The notes under the pieces were generated by a model that worked only from the letters and a program-made list of their open reading frames with translations, ran no database searches and was not told the origin of the DNA. A stretch of 23,750 nucleotides of DNA, from contig JABDCJ010000042.1 of assembly GCA_013288145.1 (NCBI GenBank), positions 1 to 23,750 of the forward strand, given 5' to 3'. Shown here piece after piece: positions 15,973 through 23,433 of this stretch. The stretch comes from Nitrososphaerota archaeon (GTDB taxonomy: Archaea; Thermoproteota; Nitrososphaeria; Nitrososphaerales; CADDZS01). The position numbers and the translations under genes are program-made. The number at the start of each line of letters is the position of its first letter. Position 1 is the stretch's first letter.

Positions 15973-15980
15973 TTAAATAA
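15973..15980 (+). promoter_or_regulatory. TATA box of propeller B gene
   Basis: TTAAATAA centred 30 bases before the ATG at 16007, implying a leaderless or very short-leader transcript. Confidence 0.6.
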
Positions 15981-16006
15981 AGTCAGAACTTGAAAGCAAC
16001 GTAACC

Positions 16007-17350
16007 ATGATCGTATCTCAAAACCGGAAGCTGAATCGGCCAATTGTGTTTTCTTTGACCGCTCTTCTAGCTGCTCTTTTCCTTTTCACTTCTGTGCCAT
16101 CTTTTGTATTCGCAGCGACGCCAACGTTTAGCACCCCCATAAACCTCAGCAATGATACTGCAAAGGCAAGCTCTCCTAACGTGTTCAATGTTGGAACACA
16201 CGTGTATGTTGTGTGGTCTGAGGGGGGTGGAGGCGTTAGATTTAGAGCAAGCCCAGATGGAGGTGTAACTTGGAGTCCGCCAACTACATCTAGAGCCCTA
16301 AAAATTTCAACCGGACTTGGAACTGGACCACTGATTTCGGCAAATGGTTCGAACGTTTATGTGGTATGGAGCCAAAAAGTCAGTACAGTTTCGCAGGCAT
16401 TTATTGCGACGAGCACTAATTTTGGACTTAGTTTCAATGCGCCAGTACAAATAACGCACACGGTGGGCGGGGGCAATACCGTTGTTGTTGCTAGCTGGGG
16501 ATCGAACGTCTACGTAGCTTACGACGATCCGTCAACCTCTTTCTCGTATGTCGTGTCTAGCAACAATGCTGGGGCTACTTGGTCAGCCCCGTTTGCGTTT
16601 GGTGACTTCCATGAGCCACAGCTCGCTGCTTGGATGAGTAATGCTTACGTTTCTTCCAATCAGGGTCTCGCGACCACTCACAACAATGGTGGCACATGGG
16701 TCAATGATTCAGTTCCACCATTCCAGAAACTCCACCCTCCACTCCCGACAACTCAATCAGAGTCTTGGATAGCTGCATGGGGAAACAACGTTTACCAATT
16801 CTATGAGACAAAGGGGACCAATTCTCAGGTCAACTATACAGTCAGTACCGACTGGGGCAATACATGGAGTAGTGAAGCAACTCTGAGCAAGACACTGCCA
16901 GATTCGTGGGCCCCGATGATAGGTGCATACTTTAACGACGTCTGGGTGGCAGATCATACGTTTCCAGGCGGATCAAAATCGCAGGTTTACGTCTACACAT
17001 CTACGAACAGTGGAACCACTTTCAGTAGTCCTGTCTCTCTCAGCGGCTCAGGTCATGATACAAGCTTCCCGTTTAACGTTGCCTCTTCTGACGGAGTGAA
17101 TGTTTTCGTCGCTTGGGCACAGCAATCGAGCTCCAACACATGGGTCTTCAGAGTAGCCTACAGCGGTGACAGTGGAACCACTTGGACCCCGGCCCCAGGA
17201 ATAAACGTGTCGAATAATCCAAGTGGAACCTCAGCTAGCACCAATAGCGACCTAGCCAATGGAGCTATAGCTTCATTCGGAACTCACTGCTACGCGGTCT
17301 ACCAGTTCATCACCGGCACGACAAACCAAGTTTACTTCAGTGCTTCGTAG
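16007..17350 (+). CDS. secreted beta-propeller (sialidase/BNR-like) protein B
   Basis: A 447-residue exported protein. The signal peptide has a basic n-region (QNRKLNRP), a hydrophobic core (IVFSLTALLAALFLFTSVPS) and a probable cleavage after FVFA near residue 36. The mature part opens with FSTPINLSNDT and shows blades with VYVVWS strands and Asp-box-like turns (SPDGGVTWS, STNFGLSF, SNNAGATWS, THNNGGTW, STDWGNTWS, STNSGTTFS, SGDSGTTW). It aligns by eye with propeller A over its whole length: NLSNDxxxxxxPNV, WAPM versus WSPM, TFPGxxxSQ, and the C-terminal NQVYF. So the two are paralogues. The start is ATG at 16007, and a strong terminator follows. Probably extracellular, with a binding or glycan-related role. 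Confidence 0.85.
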   Translation: MIVSQNRKLNRPIVFSLTALLAALFLFTSVPSFVFAATPTFSTPINLSNDTAKASSPNVFNVGTHVYVVWSEGGGGVRFRASPDGGVTWSPPTTSRALKISTGLGTGPLISANGSNVYVVWSQKVSTVSQAFIATSTNFGLSFNAPVQITHTVGGGNTVVVASWGSNVYVAYDDPSTSFSYVVSSNNAGATWSAPFAFGDFHEPQLAAWMSNAYVSSNQGLATTHNNGGTWVNDSVPPFQKLHPPLPTTQSESWIAAWGNNVYQFYETKGTNSQVNYTVSTDWGNTWSSEATLSKTLPDSWAPMIGAYFNDVWVADHTFPGGSKSQVYVYTSTNSGTTFSSPVSLSGSGHDTSFPFNVASSDGVNVFVAWAQQSSSNTWVFRVAYSGDSGTTWTPAPGINVSNNPSGTSASTNSDLANGAIASFGTHCYAVYQFITGTTNQVYFSAS

Positions 17351-17353
17351 GGA

Positions 17354-17379
17354 GGAAGGGGAAACCTTTCCCTTTTTTT
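17354..17379 (+). terminator. intrinsic terminator after propeller B
   Basis: GGAAGGG (17354-17360), GAAA loop, CCTTTCC (17365-17371), then C and seven Ts (17373-17379). This is a 7-pair stem with one G-T pair and a GNRA tetraloop, four bases after the stop codon. Confidence 0.85.
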
Positions 17380-17487
17380 CTACGTGAGATCTGGTCAATC
17401 GTTCGATATCAAAACGGGATATTTCTTTCTCTTCCTTTTTGAAGGACAGTCCGAGGAATAGTTCTAGGTCATAGATTTCTTTTCCGT

Positions 17488-17703
17488 CTATTTGAGCTTC
17501 TTTCTCAGATCTAAACTGGAAAAAGCTCGTGAGAAAATGGTTCTGTCAGCTATTAGGTCGTTTTCCTTAATTTTCTCACCGTCAACTCTCGGTTGCAATT
17601 TGATCGGATTTGCGCAAAGTTTTTTCATTGTTTTTTCGGTTGTTAATGATACTTCCCCGATCAAGGACTTTGTATCAATCGAACAGTTTTCTCGAAATGT
17701 CAC
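17488..17703 (-). CDS. possible small hydrophilic protein
   Basis: A 71-codon frame with GTG start at 17703. The product is hydrophilic and ordinary in composition (segments such as LIGEVSLTTEKTMKKLC and KIKENDLIADRTIFSRAF). The opposing plus frame (17492-17809) is Phe/Ser/Ile-rich, as antisense frames often are. I therefore favour the minus strand, but there is no ribosome binding site and no family. The flanks 17380-17487 and 17815-18000 hold nothing I can support. Confidence 0.3.
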   Translation of the reverse strand: MTFRENCSIDTKSLIGEVSLTTEKTMKKLCANPIKLQPRVDGEKIKENDLIADRTIFSRAFSSLDLRKKLK

Positions 17704-18010
17704 GATTGAGGATAAGGTTACTTACGATTCGAGGGCTCGTTTTTTGATTACAAAGATAAATTCTCGACCTCTGCCTTCAATTGCATATTACGAGCTACAG
17801 GAGGAGTAAGAGGTCGAGGACTACCTGATTGTTAAAAAATTCCGCTTTAACTTGTGCAGATGGCAAACATAACGTAACTCCGTGATAAGTGAGATCAAAA
17901 GGAGCTGATCTTGCTCGTTTTGCATCTAAATCATCCCCTTTATTACTACTCAGATGAATTGGTAGGATTGATTATCCTCGTTCCAGCTAAGAATTCTGCC
18001 ATGCTGTTAT

Positions 18011-18425
18011 CTAGCTCTTAATGCGTTTAAAACGACAGAAGCGCCTATCACTTCTTGCCACTGCAACTCCCACAGTGGTCGTTGCTAAAGCCGGGGCATC
18101 ATTTATTCCGTCCCCCATCATGACAGTCGTTTTGTATTTTCCGGATAGTCTGCGGATGATCTCAACCTTCCGCTCCGGCAGCAGATTTGCTTCTACGTTA
18201 CTGATGCCAGCTTGTCTCGCAATTGAAAGGACGTTTTCTATATTGTCTCGAGTTAGAAGAACTGTCTCGATGACTCTGAGAGATAAGCCGGTTTATCATC
18301 TCTGGTACGCCTAAACGGATTTGATAACTGAAATAGAAGATTCCCGCAACCTTGCCGTTTATTGAGATGTACGCGGACAAACGGCCCTTTGCGAGTGTGC
18401 CTGTCACCTTACCCATGAAGAGCAA
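18011..18425 (-). pseudogene. relic of a P1B-type (heavy-metal) transport ATPase
   Basis: The minus strand encodes the C-terminal half of the ATP-binding region of a metal P-type ATPase in two frames. Frame one (about 18425 to 18280): LSAYISINGKVAGIFYFS, then YQIRLGVPEMINRL, matching the DGKxAGxxxxxDxxRP...I..L segment. After a frame break near 18277-18285, frame two reads VIETVLLTRDN (family TGDN), NVLSIARQAGISNVEANLLP and GDGINDAPALA (18092-18115 for GDGINDAP), the hinge motif of all P-type ATPases. It stops at TAG 18011-18013, with no downstream membrane helices. No DKTGT phosphorylation motif or N-terminal membrane part is found upstream. It is truncated at both ends and frameshifted, so inactive. 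The intact family exports or imports Cu, Zn or related metals. Confidence 0.85.
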
Positions 18426-18600
18426 TTGATCAGGGCAAAGCCATACTTAACGCCTGGAAGGAAGTGCTGGTAGACATGGAAATGGAGATAGTGCATGGAG
18501 CCGGCGGGTTCCGCGGTCAGACTCACGGTCGCTTTGTCGGTACCGCCGATGAATAAAGGCGAATTCTTCCGTTTGATCCACGATTCTTGTGGTATTTCCC
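18425..18600 (-). other. protein-like minus-strand fragment next to the ATPase relic
   Basis: In the minus frame ending with TGA near 18407, segments such as NSPLFIGGTDKATVSLTAEP and HFHVYQHFLPGVKYGFALIN look like real protein, with no start of their own. It could be a further relic. It overlaps a competing plus-strand frame, so the call is weak. Confidence 0.2.
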
Positions 18601-18719
18601 CGTATGAGTTGAAAAAATACTACTCGCCAACCGGGAGCCCAAAAGAGTGCACCCACGCGAGGCTGAATCTTGCCAGAATCATCTGGCTAGGCGATAATGG
18701 AGATGTCGAGGTCCTATGA
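18495..18719 (+). other. protein-like plus-strand fragment
   Basis: A 74-codon frame ending in TGA at 18717-18719. Its last 50 residues (HDSCGISPYELKKYYSPTGS then charged sequence ending LGDNGDVEVL) look like the C-terminus of a protein. It has no convincing start and lies in the decayed region, so it may be a gene remnant. Family not recognised. Confidence 0.25.
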
Positions 18720-18811
18720 GCTTCCTTGAAGATTCCAGACTGCGCGCGCGCTCGGAGAGCAATTGATCTGCCATGCGATAACTCCGTTCGGTTCGCTATG
18801 CTAGAAAGAGG

Positions 18812-19695
18812 ATGTCGAACGCGAGGAAGAATAAAGCCCGGAAAAAGTAGCTCTATACTAAGGGGCCATTTGTGGTGCGCGTGAGGTTTTTTACGAGGGA
18901 ATTTTGGTAGCGCACGCAATGGTCGAGTGAGGTCAAGCGTGCACTCTGTCCGTTTGCACCACAGTGCGATAAAGTTGCACTCTTTTTTGGAAAATCTCAC
19001 GCGCATGCGGTGCGTGAGGTGCGTGATGTTACAAATAGGTGAGTGCACCCTTCACCATAGTGGATGCCAGTCAACGATTCTAGTGACAAATTAGGTAACG
19101 ATATCCGTGCCGCTCAAATTCGTATCGCAGAATAGCATGGACAGCCACCACCGCCAGAACCACAACCATTAGAAACAGAACCAACGGCCGAAATCTCCGA
19201 CCAAGCCGACCAGGACGACGCGGGAGAAATTGTGGAAACGGCACTGGAAGGCGAAGAGGGGCACCTTACTATCGCAAATCAATGAGAGTTTGACGAATCC
19301 ATTAAATTACTATTTCACGCACGCGTGGGGTTGCACCAGGGGCCTCGATAGTTGAAGGAATTACTGCGTGAAAAAGAAGTAACTCGGTCTTCTGGTGCGT
19401 TGAGTAATGTGAGCATGAAAGTTACAAGAAAGGATTTCACAGAAGAAAAATTCAGAAGACCAGCTTTCAGAATATTTGAACTTGAAAAGGGTACAAAGTA
19501 GGCTACGGAGGTTGTGTTGAAACAGTGGTTGTCCAATGTCGGTTTTGGACAGTACACAATGACATAACCCATCGTGTGCTTGAGATCGAAAACGTGTTGA
19601 ATGATGTGAATCGAGCACCCTCCCTTAACGTAAAACATGTGGCCGCACAGAATAAGGGCGAGAGGGATCTGAGCAAAAACCGTTCGCTAAATTAA
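18812..19695 (+). pseudogene. heavily interrupted plus-strand coding relic
   Basis: From ATG 18812 (MSNARKNKARKK) one frame keeps protein-like composition for about 250 codons but contains nine stops: TAG at 18848, 18908, 19058, 19133, 19349 and 19499, TGA at 19040 and 19283, TAA at 19565. Protein-like runs include RALCPFAPQCDKVALFFGKS, HGQPPPPEPQPLETEPTAEI followed by an acidic stretch, and KVTRKDFTEEKFRRPAFRIF. Near 19550 the likely frame shifts by one, to VHNDITHRVLEIENVLNDVN, and ends at TAA 19693-19695. The number of stops is about that of random DNA, so the call rests only on composition by eye. Family not recognised. Opposing minus frames (18620-19048, 19315-19638) are open but rich in Cys, Phe, His and Ser. 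Confidence 0.4.
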
Positions 19696-19734
19696 TGAGA
19701 ACTTTAGTAAAGACGTAATGGGATAATCAGAAAT

Positions 19735-19755
19735 GAAAAAGGAGGGGAAGCCTCC
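19735..19755 (-). terminator. terminator after the DUF4331 gene
   Basis: On the minus strand GGAGG (19755-19751), loop CTTCC, CCTCC (19745-19741), then TTTTTC. It lies about 40 bases after the stop of the DUF4331 gene. Confidence 0.6.
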
Positions 19756-19796
19756 CTAGAAAAAATGGGGGAGGGAAATTTCCGACAATTTTGTGC

Positions 19797-21248
19797 CTAA
19801 GTGCCGCCGACAGCGTAGGGCTCGGGTGCACCGTTGCTTTGTGCGTTATAGAAGTACCCTGAGAATGGAGTTGGCAGATACGGGAAGGATGTCAGGAATG
19901 GTGCAGCCGGTTCGTTCACACCATCGCCTAGCAAGCCCGCGGCAGCAGGCGGAGTGAATTTTGAATTGATCAATGGGTAGATCAATCCCGCTCCAACTTG
20001 GAGATAGATGTCTATGACATCGTCCTGTGGTCTTCGACCATTCGGAAAGCCTGCGATGTCAGGAGGGCCTGTTGGAAAGTTGTTGACGATACCAAGGCGG
20101 TTTGGAGTGGAGGTGGGCGCAACTGCCATGTTCAGGCGCAGCATGTCTGCAACCGTTGGACCCGTGTAGTTTTGGAACACGGTGAGAACTGATGCCGGAA
20201 GACCAGTCAGCAGGACAGCTTCTAGGTCTGACCTAGGATTCATGGGGCCGTTTGGTACTCCAGTAGTTGCGGTCTGAGCTGGCAGCGCTGTTGGATACAG
20301 AACTGGCATCAATGCAGCGACCTGGAAGTTGAGATAGTACTGCAGGAATTGTTTGTCATTGTGCGGCTGTTGGCTGTTCCAGTAATCTTTCTGCCCAAGT
20401 GGGATGAAGATCTCGTTGATCAGCGGATTGCCCAGTCTGGATACCTGCTTCCACGGACCGACGTGTGATGGAGCGCCGCCTTGAGGGTGCTTTACTGAGA
20501 CTTCCTGTCTGCTTGAGGCCGACCAGACGCCGATGACTGATTTTTGGTCCAAGACGTTTGTCGGGTTCGAGCCGTCCGAGGTAAGCAGCCTCTTTGAGAT
20601 CTGGAGCGCGATCGAATGTACGTTGATGTTGACTGTGGTGTCAACGCCCTGGGTAAAGTCCATGTTCGGTCCCGGAATTGAGCTCAAGCTCTGGAAAGGC
20701 CGAAGCGTCAGGAGATCGAAGATAGAACCTAGATCAACGGCAAAACCCTCCCCTCTTTGACCCGCAAAGACCAAGGATCCGTCGCTCAGAGTGTTTATTG
20801 CATCATTTGCAAGCGCGGTATAGTTGGGCGTAGATCTCGGGCCGATGTTTACCGGTGGACTAGGTAGGTTGCTGCCGAGAACGTGGGTTCCTGATTTGTC
20901 AATTCTTGTTACTGTGTAGGTCTGTCTTACGTTCCAGTTCGAGTCTGTTAGAGAGCCGATCGGACCAAGGTTGTAGAGAAAAGTACTCGAGTTGACAACG
21001 GTTGTATTGAACCTAAAGTTGTACGTAATGTCAGCAAGTGCATCAGCATCGTTGTCGATGTAGATCGAGTAGACAACGTCGTCGCCGAAGGAGAAGAAGT
21101 TCGGACCTCCTGGTGGCAGCTGGAGTGGAATGAAATTTGTGATCAGGGTGACTGTGTCAGATTTGTCCGGACTAACAAACGCGTAAAGATCAGTATTGTC
21201 TGCGACCGGGTCAGTTGAAATTCCCGGAGCTTCTCTGTGAGATGTCAT
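19797..21248 (-). CDS. DUF4331 family protein without its own signal peptide
   Basis: A 483-residue protein starting with ATG at 21248. The very N-terminus MTSHREAPGISTDPVADNTD followed by LYAFVSPDKSD is the hallmark start of the mature DUF4331 domain (SHREAP...DPVADNTDxYAF). Further family-like parts are seen: YSIYIDNDADALADITYNFRF and the PFQSLSSIPGPNMDF region. Relatives are usually exported with a signal peptide before SHREAP; here none precedes it. The small twin-arginine-signal gene lies directly upstream (21 bases between them) and in the same reading frame, so export in trans or a split ancestral gene is likely. The biochemical function of the family is unknown. Confidence 0.9.
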   Translation of the reverse strand: MTSHREAPGISTDPVADNTDLYAFVSPDKSDTVTLITNFIPLQLPPGGPNFFSFGDDVVYSIYIDNDADALADITYNFRFNTTVVNSSTFLYNLGPIGSLTDSNWNVRQTYTVTRIDKSGTHVLGSNLPSPPVNIGPRSTPNYTALANDAINTLSDGSLVFAGQRGEGFAVDLGSIFDLLTLRPFQSLSSIPGPNMDFTQGVDTTVNINVHSIALQISKRLLTSDGSNPTNVLDQKSVIGVWSASSRQEVSVKHPQGGAPSHVGPWKQVSRLGNPLINEIFIPLGQKDYWNSQQPHNDKQFLQYYLNFQVAALMPVLYPTALPAQTATTGVPNGPMNPRSDLEAVLLTGLPASVLTVFQNYTGPTVADMLRLNMAVAPTSTPNRLGIVNNFPTGPPDIAGFPNGRRPQDDVIDIYLQVGAGLIYPLINSKFTPPAAAGLLGDGVNEPAAPFLTSFPYLPTPFSGYFYNAQSNGAPEPYAVGGT

Positions 21249-21269
21249 TTTCTCTTATCGCACCCCATC

Positions 21270-21614
21270 TTACTGAATCTTTGCCGCGATGCGCGACGAA
21301 ATCTCTTTTGCAAGTGTAGAGTCCTGCATTGCTATCTTGCTCTCACCACGATAGACATCAACTGCATCGCCTTGGACGACCAAAATCAATGGATCGGTCG
21401 ACGCGGCAGCCGATGAAACCGAGCTCGCTGTCTCTGCCTTTTTTGCTGAGGAAGAGGCTTTCATGGCGGAAGCGGATGCTGCAATCTTTGGTATCATGCT
21501 GGCACCAGCTGCGATGGCGGCAACCGTTGCTCCAGCGACTGCTGAAACTTTTAGGAAGGATCTTCTTGAAGGCTCCTCGTTAGTAACCCTCTGGTCTCCT
21601 TGATCTTCGGACAT
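21270..21614 (-). CDS. small exported protein with twin-arginine signal
   Basis: A 114-residue protein with a textbook Tat signal: polar n-region, SRRSFLK at 16-22, then a weakly hydrophobic VSAVAGATVAAIAAGAS core. An Ala/Ser/Lys linker follows (about 45-70), then a small domain (DPLILVVQGDAVDVYRGESK...) of about 40 residues. ATG at 21614 has a TATATAT box 28 bases upstream. It lies 21 bases before the DUF4331 gene, in the same frame (TAA-GAT-GGG-GTG-CGA-TAA-GAG-AAA-ATG), so the two are surely co-transcribed. tatA is divergent on the other side. It probably delivers itself, and perhaps DUF4331 as a bound partner, across the membrane in folded form. Confidence 0.85.
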   Translation of the reverse strand: MSEDQGDQRVTNEEPSRRSFLKVSAVAGATVAAIAAGASMIPKIAASASAMKASSSAKKAETASSVSSAAASTDPLILVVQGDAVDVYRGESKIAMQDSTLAKEISSRIAAKIQ

Positions 21615-21638
21615 GGAATCGGCAAAGCATTGCAGTAC

Positions 21639-21645
21639 TATATAT
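21639..21645 (-). promoter_or_regulatory. TATA box of the Tat-signal/DUF4331 operon
   Basis: ATATATA within CGATATATAGTAC on the minus strand, centred 28 bases before the ATG at 21614; a leaderless archaeal promoter layout. Confidence 0.65.
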
Positions 21646-21767
21646 CGTAATGCCAGAATCTAGCCCAAAAAATTTGGACAGTTTTTCCTCTTCTGTATCA
21701 ATTTTGAAAAATAATCTAATGAAAATACACGGAATTAACATGCAGATTTGTGATTTGGGAAAACGCC

Positions 21768-21775
21768 TAAATACA
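21768..21775 (+). promoter_or_regulatory. TATA box of tatA
   Basis: CTAAATAC centred about 26 bases before the ATG at 21798, again fitting a leaderless transcript. Confidence 0.55.
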
Positions 21776-21780
21776 AAACT

Positions 21781-21792
21781 GCCTCCTGAGGC
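21781..21792 (+). repeat. inverted repeat between the tatA promoter and start
   Basis: GCCTC-CT-GAGGC, a perfect 5-base inverted repeat with a 2-base centre, lying between the TATA box and the ATG of tatA, near the expected transcription start. It may be an operator. Confidence 0.45.
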
Positions 21793-21797
21793 TTTTC

Positions 21798-22109
21798 ATG
21801 GGCTTCGACGATCCTGTAGTAATAATATTGATTCTAGGTGTAGCGGTACTGTTGTTTGGTGCTGGTCGCATTCCAGCTTTTGCCAGATCCCTTGGTCAGG
21901 CAAGAAAAGAATTTGAGAAAGCAACGAAAGGGAGTTTTGAAGAATCTCCAAAAATTCCGACAGTTGCAGCAGCAACAGAAAAAACAATAGGTGGAACTGA
22001 AGATCCTCTAATTGAGGCTGCAGAGAAAGAGGGGATTGACACTCACGGTAAAACAAAACAGGAAATTGCGTCTGCACTTTCCTGGAAATTAAGCAAAGTC
22101 AGAGAGTAA
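21798..22109 (+). CDS. tatA: twin-arginine translocase subunit TatA/E
   Basis: A 103-residue TatA-type protein: one N-terminal membrane helix (VVIILILGVAVLLFGAGRIP, about 7-26) with the conserved FG hinge at 20-21. An amphipathic helix PAFARSLGQARKEFEKATKG follows, then a polar tail ending in a small helical module (DPLIEAAEKEGIDTHGKTKQ...). It forms the oligomeric translocation pore for folded proteins in the Tat system; TatC is not in this window. It is divergent from the Tat-signal/DUF4331 pair, which strongly suggests a dedicated export locus. The start is ATG at 21798. Confidence 0.93.
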   Translation: MGFDDPVVIILILGVAVLLFGAGRIPAFARSLGQARKEFEKATKGSFEESPKIPTVAAATEKTIGGTEDPLIEAAEKEGIDTHGKTKQEIASALSWKLSKVRE

Positions 22110-22134
22110 AGAAAAATACTCTCTGTTATTTTTC
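22100..22134 (+). terminator. hairpin terminator after tatA, possibly bidirectional
   Basis: CAGAGAGTA (22100-22108), an 8-base A-rich loop and TACTCTCTG (22117-22125) form a perfect 9-pair stem that includes the tatA stop. TTATTTTTC follows. It sits between the convergent tatA and the gene ending at 22134, so it may also serve the minus strand. Confidence 0.75.
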
Positions 22135-23309
22135 TAATTCTTTAGCTCAAGAATTTCTAAGATTGGATCTGCGTTTTCCCCGAGCAATCCGATCCTTTCT
22201 AGAGCATAAGGTACTGTTAGCCTTTCGTCAGATGCGTTTTGCGAATCTCCGGCTGATTTCATTTCCAATATAATTCGCGGCGCTGTGATCCGCCACGCCT
22301 TAGCGAAGAACTCGAAACAATCCAGTTTTTCGTCCAGCACATCAGTTTCTTCCGAGACCAATTTTGTAACTGCGGCTTTGTAATTTTCGAGATCAATTAT
22401 AGCGAGCCACAGTCTCTCCATGGTTTTCTCAAGAGGATCAGATTCTAGGAACCTGTTGAGACTCGGCGTTGACGTAATGTCAACGGTCCTCTGAGAGTCT
22501 GAGTAAACAATCGAAAGGGAAGCGTGAGAATCGTGTTTGGAAAAGACCACCCGAAGGCGCGATTCTTTTTCAAGATGTTTGAAAATTACAATCAGATTTG
22601 TCTCTGACGATTCGGCTGACACTAACGCATACTGGTCGATGCGTTCATAATCCGGCACCTGGTCTCTGCGCAGCCAGGTTTTTCCCAGAGAAATTGGAAT
22701 CCGGAAGTCTTTCTCAAAAGTTGAAAGGCGAAATTCTTTGCTGAAAACTCGACTTTTCTTCGTGTCATACGAGAACTCGTACTGGATTTCATCGGCGCAT
22801 CTGTACGAGCCACGTGCCTCGTAAGCTCCATCAACGAGCTTTACGCTTAGTACCTTGTCGAGGATCATAAACGGATTTGTTGCAATGAAAGCTTCGATGC
22901 TATGCCGGGTCTTTGTGGACTCTGAGTCGAGCTGGGTGCGAAAATCAGATAGATCTGTTTGGTTTTTTTGATCAACTTTCGCCTTCGTCTGCTCGATCGC
23001 TAGGTGCGAGAAACCGCTAATCTGGTTTGAAAGCTCGGTTAAAGTATCCGGGCTTATCTCGCTGGCCAGGGACATTACTAGCGACTCAATTTTAACATTG
23101 AGATCGTCGAGATCTCCTAGCCCCTTCCTTGATTTCGCCTCCATTTCCCCGATTTTGCTCTCGAGCTGCTCTTTGTGGTAAGCAAATCTCATCGAATCAG
23201 TGAGTGATGAGAAACTTTGTTTGAGTGCTCGGCTGTTTTGCAGCTGTTGTTGCTGCTGTTGGGTTTGCGGGGTAGCCGTAGAAGAGACGAGCTTCCCGTC
23301 AGATTGCAT
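22134..23309 (-). CDS. coiled-coil protein of unknown function
   Basis: A 391-residue soluble protein, ATG start at 23309. A short N-terminus with a run of six Gln (17-22) is followed by a helical, heptad-rich region of about residues 30-135 (AYHKEQLESKIGEMEAKSRK and onward). A strand-rich domain comes next, about 145-290 (VLSVKLVDGAYEARGSY, then FRIPISLGKTWLRR), and then a helical C-terminus. There is no signal peptide, membrane helix or nucleotide-binding motif. I do not recognise the family; size and layout suggest an archaeal lineage-specific protein, perhaps structural or partner-binding. It is convergent with tatA. Confidence 0.8.
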   Translation of the reverse strand: MQSDGKLVSSTATPQTQQQQQQLQNSRALKQSFSSLTDSMRFAYHKEQLESKIGEMEAKSRKGLGDLDDLNVKIESLVMSLASEISPDTLTELSNQISGFSHLAIEQTKAKVDQKNQTDLSDFRTQLDSESTKTRHSIEAFIATNPFMILDKVLSVKLVDGAYEARGSYRCADEIQYEFSYDTKKSRVFSKEFRLSTFEKDFRIPISLGKTWLRRDQVPDYERIDQYALVSAESSETNLIVIFKHLEKESRLRVVFSKHDSHASLSIVYSDSQRTVDITSTPSLNRFLESDPLEKTMERLWLAIIDLENYKAAVTKLVSEETDVLDEKLDCFEFFAKAWRITAPRIILEMKSAGDSQNASDERLTVPYALERIGLLGENADPILEILELKN

Positions 23310-23433
23310 AAGCTAACCATTAAATTGGGTTACAGGGTGTAATAAACCATCGGTTTCTCGGAGAACCAATCTCTAAGACGGATCTAGGAGACGAATTCCC
23401 ACGGTTAATTAATGGCCTTGGCCGCCGGCATTC

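Noticed and set aside
17492..17809. 105-codon plus-strand frame
   Set aside because: Its first half is Phe/Ile/Ser-rich and mirrors a hydrophilic minus-strand frame that looks more like protein; no ribosome binding site.
18620..19048. 142-codon open minus-strand frame
   Set aside because: Length is notable, but the product is rich in His, Cys, Arg and Pro without a motif, and the plus strand gives more protein-like pieces.
18848..19501. TAG reassignment or pyrrolysine-type recoding in the interrupted frame
   Set aside because: TGA and TAA stops also occur in the same frame, and intact genes in the window (for example the two propeller/ftsZ-region genes) end normally in TAG; no recoding machinery is seen.
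19315..19638. 107-codon minus-strand frame with ATG
   Set aside because: The start looks plausible but the sequence is Phe/Ser/Cys-rich, as expected opposite the Lys/Glu-rich plus-strand relic; it cannot be excluded without a search.
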